Part shown: positions 10,534-18,975 of the stretch, piece by piece
Layout of the letters: every line of letters begins with the position of its first letter
How positions within the stretch are numbered: position 1 is the first letter of the stretch
Assembly (NCBI GenBank): GCA_012728755.1
Contig: JAAYEL010000040.1
Location: 1-58,900, forward strand
Direction: 5' to 3'
Length of the DNA stretch: 58,900 bases
From: Tissierellia bacterium
GTDB taxonomy: Bacteria; Bacillota; Clostridia; Tissierellales; Peptoniphilaceae
The notes under the pieces: generated by a model
The model's database searches: none
What the model was told of the DNA's origin: nothing
What the model saw: the letters and a program-made list of their open reading frames with translations, nothing else
Position numbers and translations under genes: made by a program

Positions 10534-11227
10534 AAAGACCAACTCCTACAGCTATTGTCAAATTTAGACTATCTACGCTATCACTTTGTGGTATGAAAAC
10601 TTTCGTACCGTATTTTTCGTAATAATCAGGTAAACCGCTTCCCTCATTTCCAAATACAAGAGAAAATACATCAGGTTTTTTAGTTTCTCTTAAGCTATCT
10701 TCCATATTTTTAGATAGCATAAATAACTTTATCTCCCTATTTTCTTTAAATCTATCATAATATTTATCGAATGTATCGAAATGCTCAAATCTAATATCAA
10801 AAATAGAACCCATGGATGCTCGAATAGTTTTAGGATTAAAGATGTCACAAACATTTCCTACAAGGGCTAAATCTCTAATACCAAATGCATTCATCGTTCT
10901 CAAAATAGTTCCTAAATTCCCCATATCTGAGATATCATCCAAAACAACATGGCTTCTTTCTAATATGCTATTATTAAATTTTTCGAAAACACCCATCACA
11001 TAGGTATTTTCCTTACTTGCTAACCTATTAATCACTTTACTATTTATCTCATAAGCAAGATTTTTCTCCTTAAGGGTAGAAATCAGCTCCTCTTTTTCAT
11101 GATAATTATCATGAATGTAAATAACTTTTACTAGCTCTGGCCTTTTTAGTATTAGTTCATACGTGGGAAAGGCTCCCATAGTAAATGAATAATCTTCTTT
11201 TTTAGAATACTTATTTATTTTTTCCAT
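10517..11227 (-). CDS. TrmH/SpoU-type RNA 2'-O-methyltransferase
   Basis: This is a SPOUT methyltransferase that probably methylates a ribose in rRNA or tRNA. The 236-residue product has an N-terminal substrate-binding region and the C-terminal SPOUT knot motifs: VVLDDISDMGNLGTILRT, LVFGNEGSGLPD and IPQSDSVDSLNLTIAVGVGLYEF-like (split here as IPQSDSVDSLN and TIAVGVGLYEF). It overlaps the upstream end of the HAD gene by 17 bp. The exact target nucleotide is not predictable. Confidence 0.92.
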   Translation of the reverse strand: MEKINKYSKKEDYSFTMGAFPTYELILKRPELVKVIYIHDNYHEKEELISTLKEKNLAYEINSKVINRLASKENTYVMGVFEKFNNSILERSHVVLDDISDMGNLGTILRTMNAFGIRDLALVGNVCDIFNPKTIRASMGSIFDIRFEHFDTFDKYYDRFKENREIKLFMLSKNMEDSLRETKKPDVFSLVFGNEGSGLPDYYEKYGTKVFIPQSDSVDSLNLTIAVGVGLYEFTR

Positions 11228-11279
11228 AATATCACCTTTTATCCATTTTATACCTACCCGATAAGCAAGTCAACGTTCC

Positions 11280-11308
11280 TTTACGAAAGTTTGTGACAAG
11301 GGTATAAT
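11280..11308 (+). promoter_or_regulatory. promoter of pncB
   Basis: TTTACG (11280-11285), 17 bp spacer, TATAAT (11303-11308). The likely transcription start is about 25 bp upstream of the ATG. Confidence 0.7.
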
Positions 11309-11338
11309 AAAACTAACAATAAAAATTCGGGAGGATTC

Positions 11339-12793
11339 ATGGAAAATACAAATAGAAACCTATCCCTTCTTATGGACTTTTACGAGCTAACAATGGCTAA
11401 CGCTTATTTTAACTTAGGTCATCAAGATACGGTGGGATATTATGATTTATACTTTAGAAAAGCACCTGATAATGCGAGTTTCGCTATAGCTGCTGGACTT
11501 GATTCAGCAATTGAATACTTAGAGAACTTGCATTTTACAAAAGAGGAAATCGACTTTTTAAGACATAAGAATCTTTTTAGCGAGGAATTTCTTCAATATC
11601 TTGAAAACTTTGAGTTTGAATGTGATGTTTGGGCGATACCAGAAGGTTCAGTAGTATTTCCAAATGAACCTTTAGTAGTGGTTAGAGGACCATATATCCA
11701 AGCTCAACTACTAGAAACTATGCTACTTCTAACTATTAACCACCAATCACTTATAGCTACAAAAACTAGCAGGATGGTTAGAGTTAGTGAAGGTAGAGCC
11801 GTTATGGAATTTGGTTCTAGAAGAGCCCAAGGACCAGATGCAGCCAATCTTGGAGCAAAAGCTGCCTATATCACTGGTGCTGTTGGTACAGCAAATACAT
11901 TGGCCGACTTCCTTTATGGAACACCTGCGCTTGGCACTATGGCTCATTCATGGGTTCAATCTTTTGATACTGAATTAGAGTCATTTGAAGCTTATGCAAA
12001 GATATATCCAAAATCAACTACATTATTAATAGATACTTACGACACTCTTAAATCAGGAGTGCCAAATGCTATAAAATGCTTTGATAATATCTTAAAACCA
12101 CTTGGAGTTAGACCTGTTGGAGTTCGTCTTGACTCTGGTGATATGGCCTATCTTTCAAAACAAACTAGAAAGATGCTTGATGCTGCTGGATATGAAGATG
12201 TAAAAATCGTAGCTTCAAACTCACTTGATGAATACAAAATCAAAGACCTTTTACTACAAGGCGCACAAATTGATTCCTTCGGAGTTGGTGAAAACCTAAT
12301 AACTTCAAAATCAAATCCTGTATTTGGTGGCGTTTATAAGCTTGTAGCCGTTGAAGAAAACGGAGAAGTAACTCCTAAGATTAAAGTATCTGAAAATATT
12401 GAAAAGATAACTACACCAGGAGTTAAGCAAGTTTATAGGATCTACGATAGTGAGACGCATAAAGCAAAAGCTGACTTGATCACGTTAAAAGAAGAGGTAA
12501 TAGATAACTCAAAACCACTAACGATATTTCACCCATTATATACTTGGAAGAGAAAAACACTTTATAACTATTATGTAAAGCCTCTTCTTGTTCCGATTTA
12601 TGAAAAGGGAAAACTTGTTTATGATAGACCAGACCTAGAAGAAATCAGAGCACATTGTAGTGCAGAAATTAATACATTATGGGATGAATACAAACGTTTA
12701 GACCAACCACAAGTCTACAAAGTCGACTTAAGCCAAGACCTTTGGGATCTAAAGAATAATCTATTAAATGAAGCCAAAAAGACAGTAGAATAG
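11339..12793 (+). CDS. pncB: nicotinate phosphoribosyltransferase
   Basis: PncB converts nicotinate and PRPP to nicotinate mononucleotide in NAD salvage. The 484-residue length fits the bacterial family. Key segments are visible: DFYELTMANAYF at the N-terminus, FGSRRAQGPDAA, GTMAHSWVQSF and GVRLDSGDMAYLS. A GGGAGGA site precedes the ATG by 3-9 bp. It is a single-gene plus-strand transcription unit, with its own promoter and a strong bidirectional terminator, facing the minus-strand neighbours on both sides. Confidence 0.96.
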   Translation: MENTNRNLSLLMDFYELTMANAYFNLGHQDTVGYYDLYFRKAPDNASFAIAAGLDSAIEYLENLHFTKEEIDFLRHKNLFSEEFLQYLENFEFECDVWAIPEGSVVFPNEPLVVVRGPYIQAQLLETMLLLTINHQSLIATKTSRMVRVSEGRAVMEFGSRRAQGPDAANLGAKAAYITGAVGTANTLADFLYGTPALGTMAHSWVQSFDTELESFEAYAKIYPKSTTLLIDTYDTLKSGVPNAIKCFDNILKPLGVRPVGVRLDSGDMAYLSKQTRKMLDAAGYEDVKIVASNSLDEYKIKDLLLQGAQIDSFGVGENLITSKSNPVFGGVYKLVAVEENGEVTPKIKVSENIEKITTPGVKQVYRIYDSETHKAKADLITLKEEVIDNSKPLTIFHPLYTWKRKTLYNYYVKPLLVPIYEKGKLVYDRPDLEEIRAHCSAEINTLWDEYKRLDQPQVYKVDLSQDLWDLKNNLLNEAKKTVE

Positions 12794-12802
12794 AAAAGCA
12801 AA

Positions 12803-12832
12803 AAGAACTGTTTTCACAGTTCTTTTTTTTTC
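12803..12832. terminator. bidirectional terminator between pncB and a membrane protein gene
   Basis: AAGAACTG (12803-12810), loop TTTTCA, CAGTTCTT (12817-12824), then a run of T for pncB, and an A run giving T on the minus strand. Confidence 0.88.
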
Positions 12833-13242
12833 GATAAATATTTTTTCCAAATTATATATATAGCTATTGATATTAACATACAAATTATCCATATGGTTAT
12901 ATCATATCTATGCCTTAAACTCCAAATAGTGTCATGACTCATTGAAGTGGTGATTAGTTTTACTCTTTGATTATATATCTCTATACCAAGAAACATACCT
13001 ATAAAAATGCCTATAACATTTCCAATAGTTAGAAAATATCCCGCTACATGCCCTTTATATATTGATAAGAAGATAGTTACTATCCCTATTGTTAGAAATA
13101 AAATCTCATGATCCATTATCCACCTTAGAAAGAAATACTTCTCATCATAAATAGGAGATAAAGCATAAATAGAAGCTACTATATATGTTATTAATAATAT
13201 GCCAACTTGAATTAGTATATGGTGGATTTTTTTTAATTTCAT
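12814..13242 (-). CDS. four-helix membrane protein, unknown function
   Basis: The 142-residue product has four hydrophobic segments (about residues 8-28, 39-58, 65-86 and 111-131) and a lysine-rich C-terminus. I recognise no family. The stop codon lies in the terminator loop shared with pncB. It is a lone minus-strand gene between pncB and pta. Confidence 0.65.
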   Translation of the reverse strand: MKLKKIHHILIQVGILLITYIVASIYALSPIYDEKYFFLRWIMDHEILFLTIGIVTIFLSIYKGHVAGYFLTIGNVIGIFIGMFLGIEIYNQRVKLITTSMSHDTIWSLRHRYDITIWIICMLISIAIYIIWKKYLSKKKEL

Positions 13243-13308
13243 TTGCTAATTCCCCCAATCCTAATCTAATTGTATGTCATAGTTTTTCAGTTGTCAATCT
13301 TAGTGATT

Positions 13309-13342
13309 AAAAAAGAGTTTGCATAATTTTTTAAGCAAACTC
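13309..13342 (-). terminator. terminator of pta
   Basis: GAGTTTGC (13315-13322), 12-nt loop, GCAAACTC (13335-13342), followed on the minus strand by six T. It lies 9 bp after pta. Confidence 0.88.
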
Positions 13343-13351
13343 CTCATATTT

Positions 13352-14341
13352 CTAATTAACTTGTGCCGCTGTTACTATAGCTAACTTGTAAACTTCGTCA
13401 GCATTACATCCTCTAGATAAGTCATTTACTGGCTTATTTAGACCTTGAAGTACTGGACCGATCGCATCGTAGTTTCCTAATCTTTGTGCTATCTTATATC
13501 CGATGTTTCCTGCTTCTAAGCTTGGGAATATAAATACATTTGCATCTCCTGCTACTTTAGAATTAGGGAATTTTAATCTTCCTACTTCTGGAGCTACTGC
13601 TGCATCAAATTGCATCTCTCCATCTAATTCAAATGTATATCCTTCTTTAGCTATTATCTCTTTTGCTATCTTTGTAGCATTAGCCATCTTTTCTTGTTCT
13701 GGTGAAGATGCTGATCCATTAGTCGAGAATGAAAGCATAGCCACTTTTGGTTCCATATCGAAAGTCTTTGCTGTAAGGGCTGTATCTATAGCCACTTCGG
13801 CAACTTGTTGTGCATCAAGAGTTATGTTAATAGCCATATCTGCCATTACCATTCTTTCACCATTAGGTCCTAACATCAATATAGCTCCAGAAGTTCTTGA
13901 TGAACCCGGTCTAGTCTTGATAATTTGAAGTGCTGGTCTAACTGTATCTCCTGTTGAGTGAATAGCTCCACTTATCATGCCATCTGCTTTACCTAATTGA
14001 ACCAACATAGTTCCGAAATAGTTTACATTCTTTAATAATTCTCTTGCTTGTTCTTCTGTAGCTTTTCCTTTTCTTATCTCTACAAAAGATTTAACTAAAT
14101 CTTCGAAAATATAAGTTCTTTCAGGATCGATTTGAATCACATCAGATACATCAACCCCAGCTTCTTTTGAAGCTTTTTCGATTTCTTCTTTTCTTCCTAA
14201 TAAGATAGGTTTTAAGATACCTTCTTTGTGCAATCTAGCAACCGCAGTTACTATTCTTGGATCCTTTCCTTCTGGAAATACTATTCTTATCCCTTTTCCT
14301 TTAATTCTTTCTCGTAAATAATCAATTACATCAACTGCCAT
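13352..14341 (-). CDS. pta: phosphate acetyltransferase
   Basis: Pta interconverts acetyl-CoA and acetyl phosphate, the step before acetate kinase in fermentative ATP production. The 329-residue product is the short form made of the catalytic domain only. Conserved segments include SGAIHSTGDTVRPALQIIKT, RTSGAILML, FSTNGSASSPEQ and FIFPSLEAGNIGYK. It lies 13 bp after the DUF4446 gene and may be the last gene of the parA-parB-DUF4446-pta transcript. No acetate kinase gene is in the window. Confidence 0.96.
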   Translation of the reverse strand: MAVDVIDYLRERIKGKGIRIVFPEGKDPRIVTAVARLHKEGILKPILLGRKEEIEKASKEAGVDVSDVIQIDPERTYIFEDLVKSFVEIRKGKATEEQARELLKNVNYFGTMLVQLGKADGMISGAIHSTGDTVRPALQIIKTRPGSSRTSGAILMLGPNGERMVMADMAINITLDAQQVAEVAIDTALTAKTFDMEPKVAMLSFSTNGSASSPEQEKMANATKIAKEIIAKEGYTFELDGEMQFDAAVAPEVGRLKFPNSKVAGDANVFIFPSLEAGNIGYKIAQRLGNYDAIGPVLQGLNKPVNDLSRGCNADEVYKLAIVTAAQVN

Positions 14342-14354
14342 AAATCCTCCCTAG

Positions 14355-15296
14355 TTATTTCTTAACTACCATTCTAAGTGCTGTTTCTTCTTCAGGTGAG
14401 ATATCTACTACACTCTTGCCATTTCTAATCTCTTTAGAGTAAGTATAAGAAGCATCCCTACCATTTATACTTGTTAGCATCACACCATTATTTAATCTAT
14501 CTAAAAGTACCATCGTAAATGATAAATCGCCCGTTTGATTACTCAAAGCGTTGTATTTATACAATGAAACTTGTTGAATAGCCAATCCTAAATTATCGTT
14601 AATAGCTTTATCTTCTCTATTTACGATTTCTAATAATTTTTCATAATTTTCTTCATCAAGCTGTTTTAAGTTCGCTATATCATAAGAATGTCTTTCGTCC
14701 ATCTTCTTATATGTAGCTTTTCTATCTTCATTAATCTTATTAACTTCATTAGTAAACTTTGCATCGATACTATTTGATCTCTCATTATATTTCTTATCAA
14801 ATGAGCTCAATTTACTGTATAGATTGCTTTCCAAATTCTTATTTGCACTTATCAAATCATTATTTACCCTATTTAAGTCATTTGATAGCTTTGCAAATGA
14901 GTTATCTATCTTCTTATCAAGCGCTGAATTAATGTTATTAAGCTTTACATCCAAATCATTAACTTGCTTATCTGAGCGTTTAGTCAAATCCATATTAGTT
15001 AGACTATTCATCTCAGTCATCTTGTTATCCAAAAACTTCCTATCATCTTTAATCTCACCGCTAATCTTTGTAAAATTAGCCTCAAGATATTTAAGTTTTT
15101 TTACCGATAGGTCAATGTCATGTGAATGAGCTTTTAATAATTCTTCTAACTTAAGTTCACCTCTACCACGAAGTAAAAGATCATATCTCTTTTTTAGTCT
15201 TCTTATTTTCATGGTCAAGTCTGATATTTTGAAAATAGCAAATACCATAACTGCGGTAACTAATCCTAAATAAATATATTCGAATATACCCATCAC
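14355..15296 (-). CDS. DUF4446-type membrane protein with a long coiled-coil insertion
   Basis: DUF4446 proteins are small membrane-anchored proteins often encoded beside parB; their function is unknown. This one has an N-terminal membrane helix (about residues 4-25), the basic KKRYDLLLRGRG segment, and a C-terminal DUF4446 domain from about residue 235 (LYKYNALSNQTGDLSFTMVL, then NNGVMLTSINGRD). Between them lie about 150 residues rich in Lys, Asn, Asp and Leu heptads, consistent with an extended coiled coil. Family members are usually about 150-170 residues; this is 313. It starts 5 bp after parB. Confidence 0.8.
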   Translation of the reverse strand: MMGIFEYIYLGLVTAVMVFAIFKISDLTMKIRRLKKRYDLLLRGRGELKLEELLKAHSHDIDLSVKKLKYLEANFTKISGEIKDDRKFLDNKMTEMNSLTNMDLTKRSDKQVNDLDVKLNNINSALDKKIDNSFAKLSNDLNRVNNDLISANKNLESNLYSKLSSFDKKYNERSNSIDAKFTNEVNKINEDRKATYKKMDERHSYDIANLKQLDEENYEKLLEIVNREDKAINDNLGLAIQQVSLYKYNALSNQTGDLSFTMVLLDRLNNGVMLTSINGRDASYTYSKEIRNGKSVVDISPEEETALRMVVKK

Positions 15297-15301
15297 TCAC
15301 C

Positions 15302-16159
15302 TCACTTATCTAATTCATATCTGTCTAGAAAATCTTCTATCTGTTGTTCATCAAAAAACTCAATATTTAACTTCCAAGTATTATTATTTTTGTTAAGTCT
15401 AACCTTAGCACCAATAGACTCTGACAGTCTATCTTGAATATCTCTTATAAATACATCTTGTTCGCTATTAATAACTCTTCTCTTACGAGAAGCTCTTCTT
15501 TCCACTTCATTAACAGTAATTTCCTTATTAATAAGCATATTCAAATACTTATTTCTTTGGGTAATATCTTCAACTGTTAAAAGGGCTCTAGCTTGTGTAG
15601 AAGTGATATTTCCTTTTTCTAGCTCATTAATAGTCATCTCATCAAGAGATAAAAGTCTTACCATATTAGCTATATAAGTTCTTGATTTACCAATCACTTC
15701 ACTTAAACCCGCTTGCGTCAACTTATAGTCTTTCATGATGCTATCATAAGCCAAAGCTTCTTCATAAGGATTTAAGTCGGTACGTTGAATATTTTCAACC
15801 ATAGAGATCATATCCTTACTTTTTTCATCTAATTCTTTTATGATAGCAGGCACAGTAGTAAGTCCAGCAATCTTTGCTGCTCTATATCTTCTTTCCCCTG
15901 CTACTATTTCATACCTTTTATCGTTTTTTGTCAAGACTATTGGTTGTATAATACCATATAGTTTAATAGATTCTGCTAAATCTTTCAATGCTTCTTCATC
16001 AAAAGTTTTTCTTGGGTTACCTTCACTAGCATCAATATCTTCAATATCTACATTCAAAACCCTTTCAGAATCCTTTTTTTCTTCAATTAAATTTGTAAGA
16101 GTATCATCTTCAGGAATCAAAGCTCCTAAACCCTTACCTAAACCTTTCTTTCTAGCCAT
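15302..16159 (-). CDS. parB: chromosome partitioning protein ParB (Spo0J)
   Basis: ParB binds parS sites, spreads as a CTP-dependent clamp and loads SMC at the origin. The 285-residue product has the N-terminal CTPase domain with GERRYRAA (residues 88-95) and ENIQRTDLNP (122-131), a helix-turn-helix domain (about 150-175) and a C-terminal dimer domain. The extreme N-terminus KKGLGKGLGALIP matches the segment that stimulates ParA. The gene follows parA by 8 bp. Its likely targets are the three parS-like palindromes at 18152-18243. Confidence 0.96.
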   Translation of the reverse strand: MARKKGLGKGLGALIPEDDTLTNLIEEKKDSERVLNVDIEDIDASEGNPRKTFDEEALKDLAESIKLYGIIQPIVLTKNDKRYEIVAGERRYRAAKIAGLTTVPAIIKELDEKSKDMISMVENIQRTDLNPYEEALAYDSIMKDYKLTQAGLSEVIGKSRTYIANMVRLLSLDEMTINELEKGNITSTQARALLTVEDITQRNKYLNMLINKEITVNEVERRASRKRRVINSEQDVFIRDIQDRLSESIGAKVRLNKNNNTWKLNIEFFDEQQIEDFLDRYELDK

Positions 16160-16167
16160 GTCTGCTC

Positions 16168-16926
16168 CTATCTATTTTGTTTAATCAATTCCTTAGCCAA
16201 ATTCAAATATGCGATAGCACCCTTTGACTTTTCATCATAGTCGACAACACTCATCCCATAAGAAGGAGCTTCCGCCAATCTAATATTTCTTGGAATAATC
16301 GATTTATATACCTTATCTTTAAAATACTTTTTAACTTCTTCGACAACTTCAAGCGAAAGATTATTTCTACCATCAAACATTGATATAACCACACCTTCGA
16401 CTTCAAGGTCTTTATTTAGTGATCTTTTTACTAAATCAATTGTCTGTACTAATTGAGATACACCTTCCAGAGCATAATACTCTGATTGAATAGGTATGAT
16501 AACAGAATTAGAAGCTACTAATGCATTAATACTTAATAACCCAAGTGAAGGAGGACAATCTATCAAAACAAAATCATACCCCTCTAAATCAACTATCGCT
16601 GATGAAAGTAGGCTTTCTCGTTGCTCTCTTGATACAGCCTCAATCTCAAATCCAGATAAATCGTTATTAGATGGTATTAATTTAACATTGTTAGAGCTAG
16701 TATCTACTATACTATCAACAACATTAACATCATTAACTAATACGTCATAAATGGTATTTTCAACATTATCTTTCTCAACACCAAGACCAGAAGTAGTATT
16801 TCCTTGTGGATCTAAATCTATAACTAAAACTTTTTTCTTTTTTCTACCAAGCGCAGCTGAAAGATTCACAACAGTAGTAGTCTTTCCAACACCGCCCTTT
16901 TGATTAAATACGCTTATTATTTTCAT
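16168..16926 (-). CDS. parA: chromosome partitioning ATPase ParA (Soj)
   Basis: ParA is the deviant-Walker ATPase that positions origins and regulates DnaA in Firmicutes. The 252-residue product has KGGVGKTTT (residues 10-18, signature lysine plus P-loop), LVIDLDPQGN and LIDCPPSLG. It lacks the N-terminal helix-turn-helix extension of plasmid ParA proteins, so it is the short chromosomal type. It lies 30 bp after cinA and 8 bp before parB. Confidence 0.96.
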   Translation of the reverse strand: MKIISVFNQKGGVGKTTTVVNLSAALGRKKKKVLVIDLDPQGNTTSGLGVEKDNVENTIYDVLVNDVNVVDSIVDTSSNNVKLIPSNNDLSGFEIEAVSREQRESLLSSAIVDLEGYDFVLIDCPPSLGLLSINALVASNSVIIPIQSEYYALEGVSQLVQTIDLVKRSLNKDLEVEGVVISMFDGRNNLSLEVVEEVKKYFKDKVYKSIIPRNIRLAEAPSYGMSVVDYDEKSKGAIAYLNLAKELIKQNR

Positions 16927-16956
16927 AAAAACACCTCATTGATAGATTATATCATA

Positions 16957-18102
16957 TTATTCTATCTTACTCATAGCATCTTCTAATTTACCTTCGATAA
17001 TTAAGTAAGCATAATCTATCGCTAAATTCTTGCTTTTGTTAATGATAAAGCGTCTACTTGGATATAACTTCTTCTCAAAAACATGGTTTTTACCTTCATA
17101 TCTTATACCGATAAATACCTTACCTGCATCTCCTTCAGGGCCAGCAAATCCAGTAGTTGCGATACATAGGGAAGATTGAGTCTTTTGATACAGACCATCT
17201 AACATAGCTTCGCAAACTTCTTTAGAAACAACTCCTTTATTTTCAATTAAATCTAAATCAACTCCAAGTATCTCATTTTTAGCATCATTGCTATAAACTA
17301 TAAAAGCTTCTTCTATAACCTTAGATGCATGAGGATTTTCTATAAGAGATGAGATAATCCTACCACCGGTATATGACTCAGCACACGAAAGAGTAAGCTT
17401 TTTATCTATAAGATTTCTAATCAAATTCTTTTCTCTAGTATCATCTTCATTTGAATAAATCAATGGGTAAAATGTCTTATTGATCTTCTCATCAACTTCT
17501 AAAAGTCTTTTATCTAATTCTTCTTGGCTCTTATCTTCCATAAACAATTTCAAATAGCATGAACCATCCGTATCTATAAATGTATTTACATATTCGGTAG
17601 GTACGCCACCTTGTCTTAGTTTCTCATGAGTATCCCATTCGCTTAAAAATGAAATCCTATAAGTCTTTCTAACTGTAACCATCTCTTCATCTACTAATAG
17701 ATTAATGCTATTACGAAGCATATTGTTCATTTCACGAGGCGGACCAGGAAAAATCATGATGCCACCCTTGCCGAATTTATAAAAAGCTCCATCAAAATAA
17801 CCATACTTATTATCCATAGCTATTTCTTCATAATCAATACCTTTATCCTTAAGATACTTCTCAACTGTAGCTCTAGTCTTATCATCATCAGTAGTGCCTA
17901 GACCACCAGTAGTTAATATAAGTTCTTTATCTTCATTCAATTCAAGAGCCTGAATAATTTGATCTTCGTCGTCAAGCACTATCATTTGTCTTTCAACTGG
18001 TATACCAATAGTTCCTAGTTCTTGCATGATAAACTCGGCATTACCGTTACGTATCTTACCATCTAATAACTCATTTCCAATATTTATAATAGCTGCTTTC
18101 AT
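16957..18102 (-). CDS. cinA: CinA-family protein (damage/competence-inducible, nucleotide amidohydrolase)
   Basis: CinA proteins combine an N-terminal molybdopterin-binding-like (pyrophosphatase) domain with a C-terminal CinA domain that deamidates NMN. The N-terminal half shows INIGNELLDGKIRNGNAEF and TTGGLGTTDDDKT; the C-terminal half shows CAESYTGGRIISSLI and TTGFAGPEGDAGKVFIG. At 381 residues it is slightly shorter than the usual 410 or so. The order cinA-parA-parB is unusual, since cinA commonly sits next to recA. The parS-like array lies about 50 bp upstream of its start. Confidence 0.9.
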   Translation of the reverse strand: MKAAIINIGNELLDGKIRNGNAEFIMQELGTIGIPVERQMIVLDDEDQIIQALELNEDKELILTTGGLGTTDDDKTRATVEKYLKDKGIDYEEIAMDNKYGYFDGAFYKFGKGGIMIFPGPPREMNNMLRNSINLLVDEEMVTVRKTYRISFLSEWDTHEKLRQGGVPTEYVNTFIDTDGSCYLKLFMEDKSQEELDKRLLEVDEKINKTFYPLIYSNEDDTREKNLIRNLIDKKLTLSCAESYTGGRIISSLIENPHASKVIEEAFIVYSNDAKNEILGVDLDLIENKGVVSKEVCEAMLDGLYQKTQSSLCIATTGFAGPEGDAGKVFIGIRYEGKNHVFEKKLYPSRRFIINKSKNLAIDYAYLIIEGKLEDAMSKIE

Positions 18103-18128
18103 ATAAAACTCCTTAATTTATTACTTTC

Positions 18129-18157
18129 ATTATATCATTGTTACCAATAAATGTTTC
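18129..18157 (-). promoter_or_regulatory. candidate promoter of cinA-parA-parB, overlapping a parS copy
   Basis: On the minus strand an extended -10 (TGATATAAT, hexamer 18129-18134) lies about 27 bp before the cinA start. The -35 position at 17 bp spacing (18152-18157, GAAACA) is weak and falls inside the first parS-like palindrome. Confidence 0.45.
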
Positions 18158-18243
18158 ATATGAAACTTTAAATCATCTCTTCACAAAATTGTTTCATATG
18201 AAACTTTAAATCATCTCTTCACAAAATTGTTTCATATGAAACA
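18152..18243. other. array of three parS-like ParB-binding palindromes
   Basis: GTTTCATATGAAAC occurs at 18153-18166, 18191-18204 and 18229-18242, exactly 38 bp apart. The first two copies and their spacers are identical, so this is a 2.4-copy tandem repeat of 38 bp. The third site, TGTTTCATATGAAACA (18228-18243), is a perfect 16-bp palindrome. The known parS consensus is TGTTTCACGTGAAACA; here only the central CG is replaced by TA. The parA and parB genes lie 1.2-2.9 kb away, which supports the assignment. Confidence 0.82.
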
Positions 18244-18250
18244 TTTAAAA

Positions 18251-18275
18251 TAAAAAAGAGGTCTTTCGACCTCTT
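18251..18275 (-). terminator. terminator of the mnmE-mnmG-rsmG transcript
   Basis: AAGAGGTC (18256-18263), loop TTTC, GACCTCTT (18268-18275), followed on the minus strand by a T-rich run. It overlaps the rsmG stop codon. Confidence 0.88.
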
Positions 18276-18975
18276 ATAATGGTTTGCTTCTAGGTTTTCC
18301 TTGTCCTCTTGGATATTTTGGTGGTGTTGGCTTTACTTTCTTTATTAGTAATAATGAACGCTCACCATTATCATCTGGTAGGGAATAAGTTATCGTCTTT
18401 TCTAGTTTTCCACCCATTTCTTTGATTGAGTTAGTTGCATTATCAAGTTCTTCTTGAAAGTTTGGACCTTTCATTGCTATAAAATACCCTCCAACCTTTA
18501 CAAATCCAAGTGAGTATTCAATAAGCGTCCTAAGCTCTGCGACTGCTCTAGATATCGCTATATCGTATTTTTCTCTATAGTCGTTATCTCTAGCTAGTTC
18601 TTCAGCTCTTGCATGCAATGCTTCGATATCTTTTAAATCCATCTGTTCGATAACATCTTGAAGAAACTTAATTCTCTTATTTAGGCTATCCATCAATGTG
18701 ATTTTTGATTCTGTATATATAAACTTTATTGGAATTCCAGGAAATCCTCCACCAGTACCAATATCAATGATTTTCTTACTATTAAAATCAATACTTGTCT
18801 TATCTACATAGATGGAATCGATGAAATGCTTTATATACATTTGATCATATTCAGTAATATTGGTGATATCCATTATCTTGTTATATTCAAGTATCATTTC
18901 TCTATACTTCTCGAATTGAGCTTGTTGTTCTTCGTTTACAGCTACTTGATATTTTTCAAAAAGATTATTTTGCAT
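18274..18975 (-). CDS. rsmG: 16S rRNA (guanine527-N7)-methyltransferase
   Basis: RsmG (GidB) makes m7G527 in 16S rRNA, near the streptomycin site. The 233-residue product has the SAM-binding motif [14 protein letters not shown] and the basic C-terminal tail [19 protein letters not shown]. It overlaps the end of mnmG by 11 bp and is the last gene of the mnmE-mnmG-rsmG cluster conserved near bacterial origins. Confidence 0.96.
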   Translation of the reverse strand: MQNNLFEKYQVAVNEEQQAQFEKYREMILEYNKIMDITNITEYDQMYIKHFIDSIYVDKTSIDFNSKKIIDIGTGGGFPGIPIKFIYTESKITLMDSLNKRIKFLQDVIEQMDLKDIEALHARAEELARDNDYREKYDIAISRAVAELRTLIEYSLGFVKVGGYFIAMKGPNFQEELDNATNSIKEMGGKLEKTITYSLPDDNGERSLLLIKKVKPTPPKYPRGQGKPRSKPL

